From JAFAXA01 sp963777325 (GTDB taxonomy: Bacteria; Pseudomonadota; Alphaproteobacteria; Acetobacterales; Acetobacteraceae): DNA of 64,000 nt. Positions 8,797 through 16,285 of this stretch are shown here, one piece after another. The translations under genes were made by a program, and so were the position numbers. The stretch spans positions 682,001 to 746,000 of the forward strand of contig CAVZQE010000018.1 of the NCBI GenBank assembly GCA_963777325.1. The letters are read 5' to 3'. Position 1 is the first letter of the stretch; every line of letters begins with the position of its first letter. The notes beneath the pieces were generated by a model that saw nothing but the letters and a program-made list of their open reading frames with translations, did no database searches and had not been told where the DNA came from.

Positions 8797-9015
8797 GATC
8801 ATCCTTCGGTCGGCAACGATCAGCTGATGGCGACATGCACGGCGCTGACGAACGTGGTGGGCAATTGCATCGCCACCTTCATCATCGCGAAGTGGGAGCG
8901 CGCATTCACGCCCGGCAAGCTCGATCTGTATCTCGCCGAGCAGGCCGCAGGCCGCATCGAACCGTCGGGCGCGGAGGTGATCGCCGCCGGCCCGGGCCAC
9001 GAGCTGAGGCACTAG
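8797..9015 (+). pseudogene. C-terminal remnant of a dicarboxylate/amino acid:cation symporter (DctA/GltP family)
   Basis: The reading frame ending at 9015 encodes NDQLMATCTALTNVVGNC followed by IATFIIAKWE, which matches the conserved last transmembrane segment and tail of DctA/GltP family symporters (family form: SEARALTN.IGN.VAT.VVAKW). Nothing resembling the other seven or so membrane helices lies upstream, where the SDR gene ends at 8591. This is therefore the stub of a deleted transporter gene. The intervening 8592-8796 shows no clear gene. The stub ends two bases before the convergent mtnC gene. Confidence 0.6.
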
Positions 9016-9016
9016 A

Positions 9017-9706
9017 CTAGCGCAATCCGAACCGGTCCGTGACCGCCGTGAAGTCCGGAGCCGTCTCGTGGCGCGACGATGGGAGCGTGCGGTCGGCGGG
9101 GCGCACGATCTGGCAGGTGACGAGGCCTGACGAGGCCGCCGCGTCCAGCTCGGCCTCCGCGTCCGACAGGAACAGCACGGCATCCGGCGCGACCCCGAGC
9201 CTGCGGGCGATCGACGCGTAGCTCGCCGCCTCGCGCTTGCCGCCGGTCGCCGTGTCGAAGAACTCCGCGAACAATCCGGTCAGGTCGCCTTCCGGCGCAT
9301 GGCCGAGCAGCAGGCGCTGCGCTCCGACCGAGCCGGACGAGTAGACCGCGAGCCGGACGCCCTCGCCGTGCCAGTGCCGCAGCGCCGGGACCACGTCGGG
9401 ATAGAGTTCGGTCTGCAACGCGCCTGCCTGGTAGCCGTCCCGCCAGATCAGGCCCTGGATCGTCTTCAGGGGCGTGACCTTGGCGTCCTCCTCCATCCAG
9501 CCGAGCAGCGCGTCGAGCGGCGCCCGCCCGGGGGCGAGCCGTTCGGTCTCGGCCAGCGCCGCCGCCACCTCCGCCTCGTCCCGGTGCGTGGCGATGAACA
9601 CCGTCAGATGCGTGCGGGCATAAGGGAACAGAATCTGATGCACGAAGGCGATCGGCGTCGTGGTGCCTTCGAGATCCGTCACGATGCAGGAAGGGCGGGT
9701 GCGCAT
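9017..9706 (-). CDS. mtnC: Acireductone synthase (enolase-phosphatase E1)
   Basis: A 229-residue HAD-superfamily enzyme converting 2,3-diketo-5-methylthiopentyl-1-phosphate to acireductone in methionine salvage. HAD motif I is atypical as in the family: IVTDLEGTTTPIAFV, with Asp as nucleophile and Glu at the usual second Asp position. Motif II is LAVYSSGSVGAQRLLL, and motif IV is FLSDAEAELDAAASSG. ATG 9706 gives MRTRPSCIVTDLEG. A longer ORF upstream overlaps mtnD and is not used. Third gene of the mtnB-mtnD-mtnC operon, starting four bases after mtnD ends. Confidence 0.92.
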   Translation of the reverse strand: MRTRPSCIVTDLEGTTTPIAFVHQILFPYARTHLTVFIATHRDEAEVAAALAETERLAPGRAPLDALLGWMEEDAKVTPLKTIQGLIWRDGYQAGALQTELYPDVVPALRHWHGEGVRLAVYSSGSVGAQRLLLGHAPEGDLTGLFAEFFDTATGGKREAASYASIARRLGVAPDAVLFLSDAEAELDAAASSGLVTCQIVRPADRTLPSSRHETAPDFTAVTDRFGLR

Positions 9707-9710
9707 CGTG

Positions 9711-10250
9711 TCAGTTCGCCGGGAACCGCTGGCTGATCGTGTCGCCGGTGAAATTGGCGACCCAGCCCGACTGATCGCTGAACACCCGCAGCGCCGTGAA
9801 GAACGGCGCCGGTCCGGCGTCGAACCAGTGTCGGGTTCCGGCCGGCACGCTGATGAGGTCGCCCTGCTGGCAATGCGCGTCATAGACCCGGCCATCGACG
9901 TGCATGATGAAATTGCCGGCGCCATGCACGAAGAACCGCACCTCGTCCTCGGTGTGGATGTGTTCGTTCAGGAATTTCTGCCTGAGCGCGCCGGCCTGCG
10001 GATGGTCCAGCGTGAGCTTGATCACGTCCGCCGAGCCGGCCCCGGTTTCGCCCATCAGCGTGTCGAGATAAGGACGATACGCTTCGAGAATGACATCCGG
10101 CGAGTCGGCCGGATCGAGCGTGACCGGGCTCTCCCAGCGCTCGAAGCGCACACCGACCCGCCCGAGAGCCGCGGCGATCTCGGCCGGGTTTTCCGTGCGG
10201 AGCTCCGGCTGTCCTGGCTTATCGTCGGCGAAGATCGTGAGGCGGCTCAT
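9711..10250 (-). CDS. mtnD: Acireductone dioxygenase
   Basis: A 179-residue cupin dioxygenase acting after MtnC. The metal ligands are visible: His97, His99 and Glu103 in EHIHTEDEVRFFV and His141 in GTRHWFDAG. With Fe it yields the 2-keto precursor of methionine plus formate; with Ni it makes an off-pathway product and CO. Sequence alone does not settle the metal. ATG 10250 overlaps the mtnB stop by four bases (ATGA), so translation is coupled. Length is normal for the bacterial family. Confidence 0.93.
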   Translation of the reverse strand: MSRLTIFADDKPGQPELRTENPAEIAAALGRVGVRFERWESPVTLDPADSPDVILEAYRPYLDTLMGETGAGSADVIKLTLDHPQAGALRQKFLNEHIHTEDEVRFFVHGAGNFIMHVDGRVYDAHCQQGDLISVPAGTRHWFDAGPAPFFTALRVFSDQSGWVANFTGDTISQRFPAN

Positions 10251-10810
10251 GTCCCTAATCTCCTTCTCTCGAGCGCGCAGGCCAGCAGGAACTCGATTCC
10301 CTCCAGCCGGGCCAGCGCCTTCGGCATGTCCGGACCCCAGACATAGACGCCGTGGCCCCGGATCAGATAGCCGGGCGCCGCCCCGTCCTTCAGGGCCGGT
10401 TCCAGCGTGTCCGCGAGCCGCGCGATAATCTGGTCATTGTCGACGACAGGCAACTTCAGGGCGGCCTCATGCGTCGTCTGCCCCGCGAACGCCTTCTGCA
10501 ACTCGTAGCCGGAAAATACCAATGCATCCTCGTGCGGCAACGACATCGACAGAACGGTTGCGGGAATGGAATGGCCGTGCAGGACCGCGCCCGCTTCGGG
10601 AAACAGCCGATAGATCTGGCAGTGAAGCAGCGTCTCCGCGCTCGGGCGTGCGCCGGGCGTCAGCGAGTGCCCCGCGCCATCGACCCGCATCACGCCGGAC
10701 GGGGTCAGGAACCCCTTGTGTCCGCCGCTCATGGTGATCGCGATGTCGCCATCGGCGAGGCGGAGGCTGATATTGCCCGCCGTCGCGGGCACCCAGCCTC
10801 GGTCGTCCAT
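10247..10810 (-). CDS. mtnB: Methylthioribulose-1-phosphate dehydratase, N-terminus uncertain
   Basis: A class II aldolase-fold zinc enzyme that dehydrates 5-methylthioribulose-1-phosphate. Zinc histidines occur in VLHGHSIPATVL and the late LIRGHGVYVWG; the N-terminal motif WVPATAGNISLRL is intact. ATG 10810 gives 187 residues beginning MDDRGW, about 20 residues short of the family. The in-frame codons just upstream read SVPEAAIEAIVAAGRR, exactly family-like, yet contain no ATG, GTG or TTG before an in-frame stop within tatA. Either a non-standard start or a sequence error near 10811-10900 is likely. First gene of the mtnBDC operon, with tatA immediately upstream. Confidence 0.88.
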   Translation of the reverse strand: MDDRGWVPATAGNISLRLADGDIAITMSGGHKGFLTPSGVMRVDGAGHSLTPGARPSAETLLHCQIYRLFPEAGAVLHGHSIPATVLSMSLPHEDALVFSGYELQKAFAGQTTHEAALKLPVVDNDQIIARLADTLEPALKDGAAPGYLIRGHGVYVWGPDMPKALARLEGIEFLLACALERRRLGT

Positions 10811-10871
10811 CCGCCGTCCGGCGGCGACGATGGCCTCGATCGCCGCCTCCGGAACGCTCGCCCGCGCGGTT

Positions 10872-11117
10872 TCAGCCGTGGCGGACGGTCTCGGGCGTCT
10901 TGACCGGAGGCGGCGTCACGGCGGGGGCGGACAGCGTGCTCGCCGGCCGGTCGGCCGAGGCTTCCATCGAGGCGTCGGTGTCGTCGGCCATGTTCTTCTT
11001 GAAGGCTTTGATCCCCTTCGCGAAGTCGCCCATCAGATTGCTGACCTTGCCGCTGCCGAACAGCAGCAGCACGACCAGGAGCACCACCATCCAGTGCCAA
11101 AGGCTGAACGTACCCAT
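10872..11117 (-). CDS. tatA: Sec-independent protein translocase TatA
   Basis: An 81-residue TatA with the usual plan: short periplasmic N-terminus (MGTFSLWHW), a membrane helix VVLLVVLLLFG, the hinge GSGKVSNLMGDFAKGIKAFKK starting an amphipathic helix, then an acidic/Pro-rich tail. It forms the pore component of the twin-arginine pathway that exports folded proteins. ATG 11117 follows GGATGGAGGAACA. tatB and tatC are not next to it; mtnB lies downstream. The exported MsrA at 18.2-18.9 kb has a twin-arginine-like leader and could be a client. Confidence 0.9.
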   Translation of the reverse strand: MGTFSLWHWMVVLLVVLLLFGSGKVSNLMGDFAKGIKAFKKNMADDTDASMEASADRPASTLSAPAVTPPPVKTPETVRHG

Positions 11118-11319
11118 TGTTCCTCCATCCGGGCTGTCTGGATGCCCGGCAGATCCACGCCGCGTTCTGGCCGGAAGGACCGCGTCCGCGCCTGACGCCC
11201 AGATGGCGCGGACGGGAGGAAAAGGCAAGCGTCCGACCGGCGCGGTCCTGCGTTGGCTTGTCACGAGTGGAACAAAGCGCCAGGGTCCAAATCCCCGCGC
11301 GACAGAAGGAGAGTAGAGG

Positions 11320-11799
11320 ATGGCGCGAGCCACGACCACACGCGGCGCCAGGCAGCCCGCCGCCGCGAAAACACCCGCCCGGCGTGGAGCCGGTACAACC
11401 GCCGGCAAGACGGCGTCCGCGCCGAGGTCCGGCGCGGCGTCGAGGGCCAGCGCCGGCCCGAAGCTCAGCAAGGAGGAACTGCGCGTCCAGGTCGAGAAGC
11501 TGGAGCGCACGGTCGCGAGCCTGCGGGCCAAGAACCGCGAGCTGAAGCGCGCTTCGGGCGCCGATGCCGGCCGCGCGGAGGAGCTGGAGCGGACGGTCGC
11601 CCGGCTGGAGCGCAGGCTCAACGCGCAGGAGCCGCAGGGCGAGGCGCCGGCCCGCCGGGGCGGGCGGCGGCGGAAATCGGCCGAGATCGATCCCGGCGAT
11701 GCGGTTCCTCCCGGCGTCGCGGTCGAGGAGCCGGAAGAGCCGTCGGAAGAGGATCGCCGCGTGCTCGATCATCTGAACGAGACGCTCGCGCCGGAGTAG
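11320..11799 (+). CDS. Hypothetical coiled-coil protein with basic Ala-rich N-terminus
   Basis: A 159-residue protein of unknown function. Residues 1-48 are Ala/Arg/Thr-rich and strongly basic, reminiscent of histone H1-like or nucleic-acid-binding tails. Residues 49-105 form a heptad-rich helix, with KLSKEELRVQVEKLERTVA and ELERTVARLERRLNAQ, predicting a coiled coil. A basic GGRRRKS patch follows, then an acidic tail ending DRRVLDHLNETLAPE. AAGGAGAG lies six bases before ATG 11320. Divergent from tatA across about 200 bases of no other visible content. Confidence 0.65.
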   Translation: MARATTTRGARQPAAAKTPARRGAGTTAGKTASAPRSGAASRASAGPKLSKEELRVQVEKLERTVASLRAKNRELKRASGADAGRAEELERTVARLERRLNAQEPQGEAPARRGGRRRKSAEIDPGDAVPPGVAVEEPEEPSEEDRRVLDHLNETLAPE

Positions 11800-11811
11800 A
11801 GGCCGCCCGTC

Positions 11812-11851
11812 GCCAGGCCCTGCCCCTCTCCCGCGCGCGGGAGAGGCCTGG
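11812..11851. terminator. Bidirectional hairpin between convergent genes
   Basis: A GC-rich palindrome lies between the convergent genes ending at 11799 and 11863. CCTCTCCCGCG pairs with CGCGGGAGAGG, flanked by an outer CCAGGCC/GGCCTGG. There is no T-run, so termination by hairpin alone is uncertain, but position and symmetry fit a shared terminator or a dispersed intergenic palindrome. Confidence 0.45.
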
Positions 11852-11862
11852 CCCGGCTGACG

Positions 11863-12666
11863 CTAGATCCCGACGACGCGCCCGAGGCGGGCGATCCAGG
11901 CGTCCTGCGCGTTCTGCACCCAATCCTCGTACGCGAGGTGGCCGTAGCCGCGCAGGCCCCAGCGCGCGCCCTTGGAGTTTTGCAGCCAGAACCCGGCGTG
12001 GTCGTAGCCGACGATGACGAAGGCGTGGCTGCCGAGCATGTGCGGCGATCGGGGGATGCGGCCGGTGCGCCTCACCTTGCGCCATCCCATGTGGACCCGC
12101 GCCGTCGCGTAGACGATCCCCGACGCGGCGACCGCCGCCCGCATGGCGCCGAGATCGGCCTCGTTGACGCGCTCATACGCGAGCAGCGGGCGCCGCCTTG
12201 CGTCCCGCCGCCGGCGTTCGGTCAGAAGCTGGTCCAAATGGTCGGGCTTGTAGGGCCAGAGACTGGCCGCGCACACGCCCTGCTTGTGCCATCCCTTTAG
12301 CGCGCCCCGGGCGCTCGACCCGGCGTAGTCCAGGCCGGTCCACTCGTCATAGCGCTTGGCCATTTTGTACAGCATGCGGGCGCTGACCGGCGCATGCATC
12401 CGGCGCGGCGCATGCCGGTGCAGCAGGTAGTGAACGACCGCGGCGAGGCCGAATCCCGTGCAGGCATGCTCGTCGCCCTGGTCCATGACCGGCAAGCGGC
12501 ATGAAGCGTAGCGCGCCAGCGGGACATGCGCGGGAACAAGATGGGGCGCGGCGTCGAAACACTTGTCACGCGCGTCCGGCCTGTCGGGAAGCGCGTGATG
12601 CGTGGCGCCGTCCCGCTTGGGCGACTCAACCAAAGGTTGAACGTCTCCGCATGTGACCGGGCTCAC
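11863..12666 (-). CDS. Cytosolic C1-family (papain-like) cysteine peptidase
   Basis: A 267-residue papain-fold protein. The oxyanion-hole Gln63 and nucleophile Cys69 sit in MDQGDEHACTGFGLA, His214 in GSHAFVIVGYD and Asn230 in WLQNSKGARWG, giving a complete Gln-Cys-His-Asn set. There is no signal peptide and no propeptide-like N-terminal domain, so it should act in the cytosol. It is transcribed divergently from the cyclase/RiPP genes starting at 12731, sharing a 64-base intergenic region with two interlocked inverted repeats. The location suggests a role in processing the nearby peptide (16043-16285), for instance leader removal after its Gly-Gly, but this is inference. GTG 12666 is the only reasonable start. 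Confidence 0.75.
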   Translation of the reverse strand: MSPVTCGDVQPLVESPKRDGATHHALPDRPDARDKCFDAAPHLVPAHVPLARYASCRLPVMDQGDEHACTGFGLAAVVHYLLHRHAPRRMHAPVSARMLYKMAKRYDEWTGLDYAGSSARGALKGWHKQGVCAASLWPYKPDHLDQLLTERRRRDARRRPLLAYERVNEADLGAMRAAVAASGIVYATARVHMGWRKVRRTGRIPRSPHMLGSHAFVIVGYDHAGFWLQNSKGARWGLRGYGHLAYEDWVQNAQDAWIARLGRVVGI

Positions 12667-12667
12667 C

Positions 12668-12713
12668 GAACGATCGTGAAACTATCGTTCCTATACCACA
12701 CACTCGTTTCACG
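12668..12713. promoter_or_regulatory. Two interlocked perfect inverted repeats in a divergent promoter
   Basis: GAACGAT (12668-12674) is mirrored by ATCGTTC (12684-12690). The 9-base loop between them contains CGTGAAAC (12675-12682), which is itself mirrored by GTTTCACG (12706-12713). The intervening sequence contains TATACC, a candidate -10 for the rightward cyclase gene. The arrangement fills the short gap between the peptidase and cyclase genes and looks like a pair of operators or a switchable hairpin. The cognate regulator is unknown. Confidence 0.5.
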
Positions 12714-12730
12714 GAGTATAGATTTCACCG

Positions 12731-15700
12731 ATGAGCCCGCCGTCCATCTCGCTCTGTCAGCAATGCGGGACGCTCAATCCCGAGGGCTATGCGCATTGCG
12801 ACGGCTGCGGCGCGGCGCTCGGCCGTGCCTGCCCCGCCTGCCTGTCGCCGAACCGGGCGGCGGCGCGGTTCTGCGGCGTTTGCGGCGAGCCGCTTTCGGT
12901 GCAGGCGCGCAACGCGCGGGCCAGCGCGGCCGAGCCGTCCGAAGCGCGGCGCCGGGAGAGCGCGCCGGGCGCGGGCGGCCCCGGCCACGCGGTTGCCCAT
13001 CGCCCGCCCGAACTGATGGGCGGCCAGCGCAAGCTGGTCACGGTGATGTTCGCCGACATTCGCGGTTCGATGGCGCTCATCTCGGACTGCGATCCCGAAA
13101 CCGCGATCACCTGGCTCGATCCCGCGCTCGAGGCGATGATCGCCGGCGTGCATCGCTACGGCGGCACGGTCAATCGCATCCAGGGCGACGGCATCATGGG
13201 CCTGTTCGGCGCGCCCGTGGCGCACGAGGATCATGCGGCGCGCGCGTGCCTCGCCGCCTGCGCCATCCTGGACGCGATCTCGGCGCTCGGCGACGAGCGG
13301 TTGCAGGTCCGGATCGGCATCGATTCCGGTCAGGTGCTGGTGCGTCCGACGGAAAACGATCTCGCGATCGACTACGACGCGGTCGGCGCGACCGCGCATA
13401 CGGCGAGCCGGCTCGAAACCATGGCGGAACCCGGCACGGCCTATGTGTCGGCCAGCACCTTCCGGTTGGCGCAAGGCGCGGTCGAGGCCCGTTCGCTGGG
13501 CGCGCTCGCGATTCGCGGCACGACGCGGCCGCTCGAAGTGTTTCAGTTGCTCGGACCGATCGAAGCCGCCGATCGCTGGCAGATCAGGGCGACGTCGCAC
13601 GCGCTGTCGGGGTTCGCCGGCCGGGAGATCGAGATGACCGCGCTCGCCCGCGCCTGGCGCCGCGCTGGCGAGGGGCGGGGACAGGTGGTCGGCGTCAGCG
13701 GCGATCCCGGGGCGGGCAAGTCGCGGCTCGTGCATGAGTTCACGGCGACGCTCGAGGATGCGGAGATCGTGCGCGCCGCCGCGACCCCGCACGATCTGCG
13801 AACGCCGTTCATGCTCGTCGCGTGCCTCGTTCGCGCGCTGCTCGGCATCGTGGACCGGCACGACCGGGCCGAGTCGGAAGCGCGGCTGACCGCCATGAGC
13901 CAGCGCGTGCAGTGGTCGGACCATCTCGGTAACGCGCCGATCCGCTGGCTGCTCGAATACCCGGTGGACGTGCCCGAGTGGGGTCGCTTCGACCCATCCG
14001 AACGGCGCAAGCGGGCTTCCCGCGCCGTGCGCGACCTGGTGCTTGCGCGAGAGAGCCGCAAACGGCTCGTGCTGGTGCTCGAGGACATCCACTGGATCGA
14101 TCCGGAAAGCCATGAGGCGCTCGACACGCTGGTCGATTCGCTCGGCCTTTCGCGCGTGCTCGTGCTGGCCACGTTCCGGCCGGAGATCCAGCCGAACTGG
14201 GGGCGGCACAGTTACTACACGCTGCTCAATGTGCCGCCGCTCGACGATTCGGACGCCGAGACGCTCATCAAGCAGCTCATCGGCGACGACGCGGAGCTCG
14301 GCTTTCTCTCCCGCCTGCTCATCGAGCGCACCGGCGGCGTGCCGCTGTTCATCGAGGAAATGGCTCGCCTGCTCGTGGAGAAGGGCGTCGTGGAGAGCGG
14401 CTTGCGCGGCTACCGGCTGCAGGCGCGGCTGAACGAGATACAATTGCCGGAAACCATCCAGGGCGTGCTCGCCGAGCGCATGGACGGTCTGCCGCCCGGC
14501 AGCCGGTCCCTGCTGCAGGTCGCCTCCGTCATCGGCGCCTCGGTCCCGCGCGATCTGCTGCAGAGGGTGGCCTCCCGCGCCGATGAGCTGCTGGAGGAAC
14601 AGATCGGCCAGCTCAAGGCGGGCGAGTTCCTGCAAGAAGCGAAGCAGGCCGACGGCATCGTGCTGAAGTTCAAGCACGCTCTCACGCACGCCGTTTCGTA
14701 CGAGGCGATCCCGATCTCGCGCCGGCGGCCGCTGCACGAGACCGTGTGCCGCGCCATCGAGGAGCGCTACGCCGACCGCATCGGCGAGTGGACCGAGCGG
14801 CTGGCCGAGCACGCGCTGAAGGCCGAGGCGTTTCCGAAGGCGGTCGGATACCTCTATCTCTCGGGCAACCGGGCGAACGATCGCGGGCTGCACCACGCGG
14901 CGATCGACTGCTTCGAGAAGGCGCTCGCGGCGCTCGACAACGTGCTGCCCGAACAGATCGATCAACGCCGGTTGATCGAGATCCATCTCGGCCTGCGGGT
15001 GGCGCTGGCGGCCACGGCCGACATGCATCGCATGATGGACTGCCTGAACCGGGCCGAGGCGCTGGCGCGCGCCGCCGGGGATACCCGCCTGCTTGCGATC
15101 GCCCGCATCGGCCAGGCGAATATCGGGGCGCTGCTGGGTCAGATGCAGGAAGCGGAACAGGCCGGAAGGCATGGCCGCGAACTGGCGCGGGAACTCTCCG
15201 ATCCCGTGCTCACCTTGGGCGCTGATTTCGCGCTCTGCCAGGCTTTGGCGCTCGCGGGAAATCTCCGGGAGGCCGCCGACCTGCTGGAAAGCGACCGCGA
15301 GCAATTGATGCGAGAGGCCCGCCACGCCTATGTCGGCACCACCGGCACGCCTTCCGTGCTCTATCTCAGCGGCCTCGCGATCACGCATGCGATCCTGGGC
15401 GAGTTCGCGCCCGCGCGCACGGCGGCGGAGGAGGCGTGGACGATCGCCGAGGAGACGGCGCGGCTCTACGACCAGAGCTATGCGGCGCTCGCCCGGGGCG
15501 TGACCGTCCTGCTGCAAGGGCAACCCGGCGTCGCGATCAAGCATCTGCGCCTGGCGATGGATCGCTGCGTCGAGGGAGACATTCAGGTTCTGCATCCCTC
15601 GATCGCCCGCTTTCTCGGCGCGGCGCTGGTCGCGGCGGGCGACCCGGCCGAGGCGATCCCGCTGCTGGAGCAGGCCGTGTCTCGTGCCCATCTGCGCGGC

Positions 15701-16024
15701 CTCAGCCCCTTCGCGACCTGGTGCAAGGCGACGCTGAGCGAGGCATTGCTCGCGGCCGGGCGCGTGCCGAGCGCCCGCGCCGCCGCTTCCGAGGCGTTGG
15801 CCGAGGCGCGCGCGCGCGGGATGCGCGGCATCGAAGCGATGGCGCTGCGCGCCCGCGCGCGGATCGGGATGGTGAGCGGCGACACAGACGGCGAGGCCGC
15901 CGACGAGTATAGGGCCGCCATCGCCTTGGCCGATCTGCTGGGGATGGTCCCCGCAGCGACGGAGATGCGGCACGATCTGGCGCGCTTCACAGCCGGTCCG
16001 GTGGCGGCCGACATCTCGCCTTGA
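12731..16024 (+). CDS. Zinc-ribbon / class III adenylate-guanylate cyclase / AAA ATPase / TPR signalling protein
   Basis: A 1097-residue multidomain protein. Residues 9-51 hold two C4 zinc ribbons (Cys 9, 12, 23, 26 and 34, 37, 48, 51). A class III nucleotide cyclase domain follows (about 95-280), with metal-binding Asp109 in FADIRGSMA and Asp153 in IQGDGIMGLFG. YDAVGATAHTASRLE has His where textbook cyclases carry Asn, but keeps the Arg; His is common in this subfamily. The P-loop GDPGAGKS is at 324-331, and Walker B Asp452 lies in LVLVLEDIHW. From about 700 to the end are helical TPR-like repeats. This architecture is widespread in rhizobia and relatives, usually without known signal. Here it ends only 18 bases before the peptide precursor and radical SAM genes, suggesting co-expression. 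Confidence 0.88.
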   Translation: MSPPSISLCQQCGTLNPEGYAHCDGCGAALGRACPACLSPNRAAARFCGVCGEPLSVQARNARASAAEPSEARRRESAPGAGGPGHAVAHRPPELMGGQRKLVTVMFADIRGSMALISDCDPETAITWLDPALEAMIAGVHRYGGTVNRIQGDGIMGLFGAPVAHEDHAARACLAACAILDAISALGDERLQVRIGIDSGQVLVRPTENDLAIDYDAVGATAHTASRLETMAEPGTAYVSASTFRLAQGAVEARSLGALAIRGTTRPLEVFQLLGPIEAADRWQIRATSHALSGFAGREIEMTALARAWRRAGEGRGQVVGVSGDPGAGKSRLVHEFTATLEDAEIVRAAATPHDLRTPFMLVACLVRALLGIVDRHDRAESEARLTAMSQRVQWSDHLGNAPIRWLLEYPVDVPEWGRFDPSERRKRASRAVRDLVLARESRKRLVLVLEDIHWIDPESHEALDTLVDSLGLSRVLVLATFRPEIQPNWGRHSYYTLLNVPPLDDSDAETLIKQLIGDDAELGFLSRLLIERTGGVPLFIEEMARLLVEKGVVESGLRGYRLQARLNEIQLPETIQGVLAERMDGLPPGSRSLLQVASVIGASVPRDLLQRVASRADELLEEQIGQLKAGEFLQEAKQADGIVLKFKHALTHAVSYEAIPISRRRPLHETVCRAIEERYADRIGEWTERLAEHALKAEAFPKAVGYLYLSGNRANDRGLHHAAIDCFEKALAALDNVLPEQIDQRRLIEIHLGLRVALAATADMHRMMDCLNRAEALARAAGDTRLLAIARIGQANIGALLGQMQEAEQAGRHGRELARELSDPVLTLGADFALCQALALAGNLREAADLLESDREQLMREARHAYVGTTGTPSVLYLSGLAITHAILGEFAPARTAAEEAWTIAEETARLYDQSYAALARGVTVLLQGQPGVAIKHLRLAMDRCVEGDIQVLHPSIARFLGAALVAAGDPAEAIPLLEQAVSRAHLRGLSPFATWCKATLSEALLAAGRVPSARAAASEALAEARARGMRGIEAMALRARARIGMVSGDTDGEAADEYRAAIALADLLGMVPAATEMRHDLARFTAGPVAADISP

Positions 16025-16042
16025 GCCACGAAGGGAACAGCC

Positions 16043-16285
16043 ATGCCGACGAAACGTCCGGTTCACCACGAAGACATCACCTACGTCCTCAGCAAGGCCC
16101 TCAAGGACCATGAGTTTCGCGACCGCCTGCTCGAAGACCCGGAGAAGGAACTGGACGCGCTCGGCTACCAGCATGCGCCCAAGACCGTGGAGATCCTGAA
16201 AAGCCTGGGCGGCAAGGAGGGCCAGTTCGGCAAGTCCGTCCGGAACGCGAAGCTCGACGGCGTCGGCAAGGCCGGTGACTGCTGA
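16043..16285 (+). CDS. Putative RiPP precursor with NHLP-like leader
   Basis: An 80-residue protein. Residues 13-55 form an amphipathic helical leader, with YVLSKALKDHEFRDRLLEDP and an ILKSL end, resembling the nitrile-hydratase-like leader clan (pattern: lsKAL.D.eFR.rLL.dPe.eL..LGY). A Gly-Gly at 56-57 is followed by a hydrophilic 23-residue tail, KEGQFGKSVRNAKLDGVGKAGDC, ending in the only cysteine of the protein. GAAGGGAACAGCC precedes ATG 16043. The stop overlaps the first codons of the radical SAM gene, coupling translation. Leader and placement support a modified-peptide precursor. The site of cleavage and the modified residues are inferred only. It could instead be a small carrier or scaffold protein. 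Confidence 0.65.
   Translation: MPTKRPVHHEDITYVLSKALKDHEFRDRLLEDPEKELDALGYQHAPKTVEILKSLGGKEGQFGKSVRNAKLDGVGKAGDC

Noticed and set aside
8588..8836. Minus-strand small Cys-rich protein ending CDTRPYCFD
   Set aside because: The tail looks protein-like, but a coherent N-terminus lies in another frame and no ribosome-binding site or family supports it. Left unannotated; a frameshifted small gene remains possible.
12725..16174. Antisense frame of 1149 codons opposite the cyclase gene
   Set aside because: Arg/His/Gly-rich composition with no domain; typical shadow of a high-GC gene with strong third-position bias.
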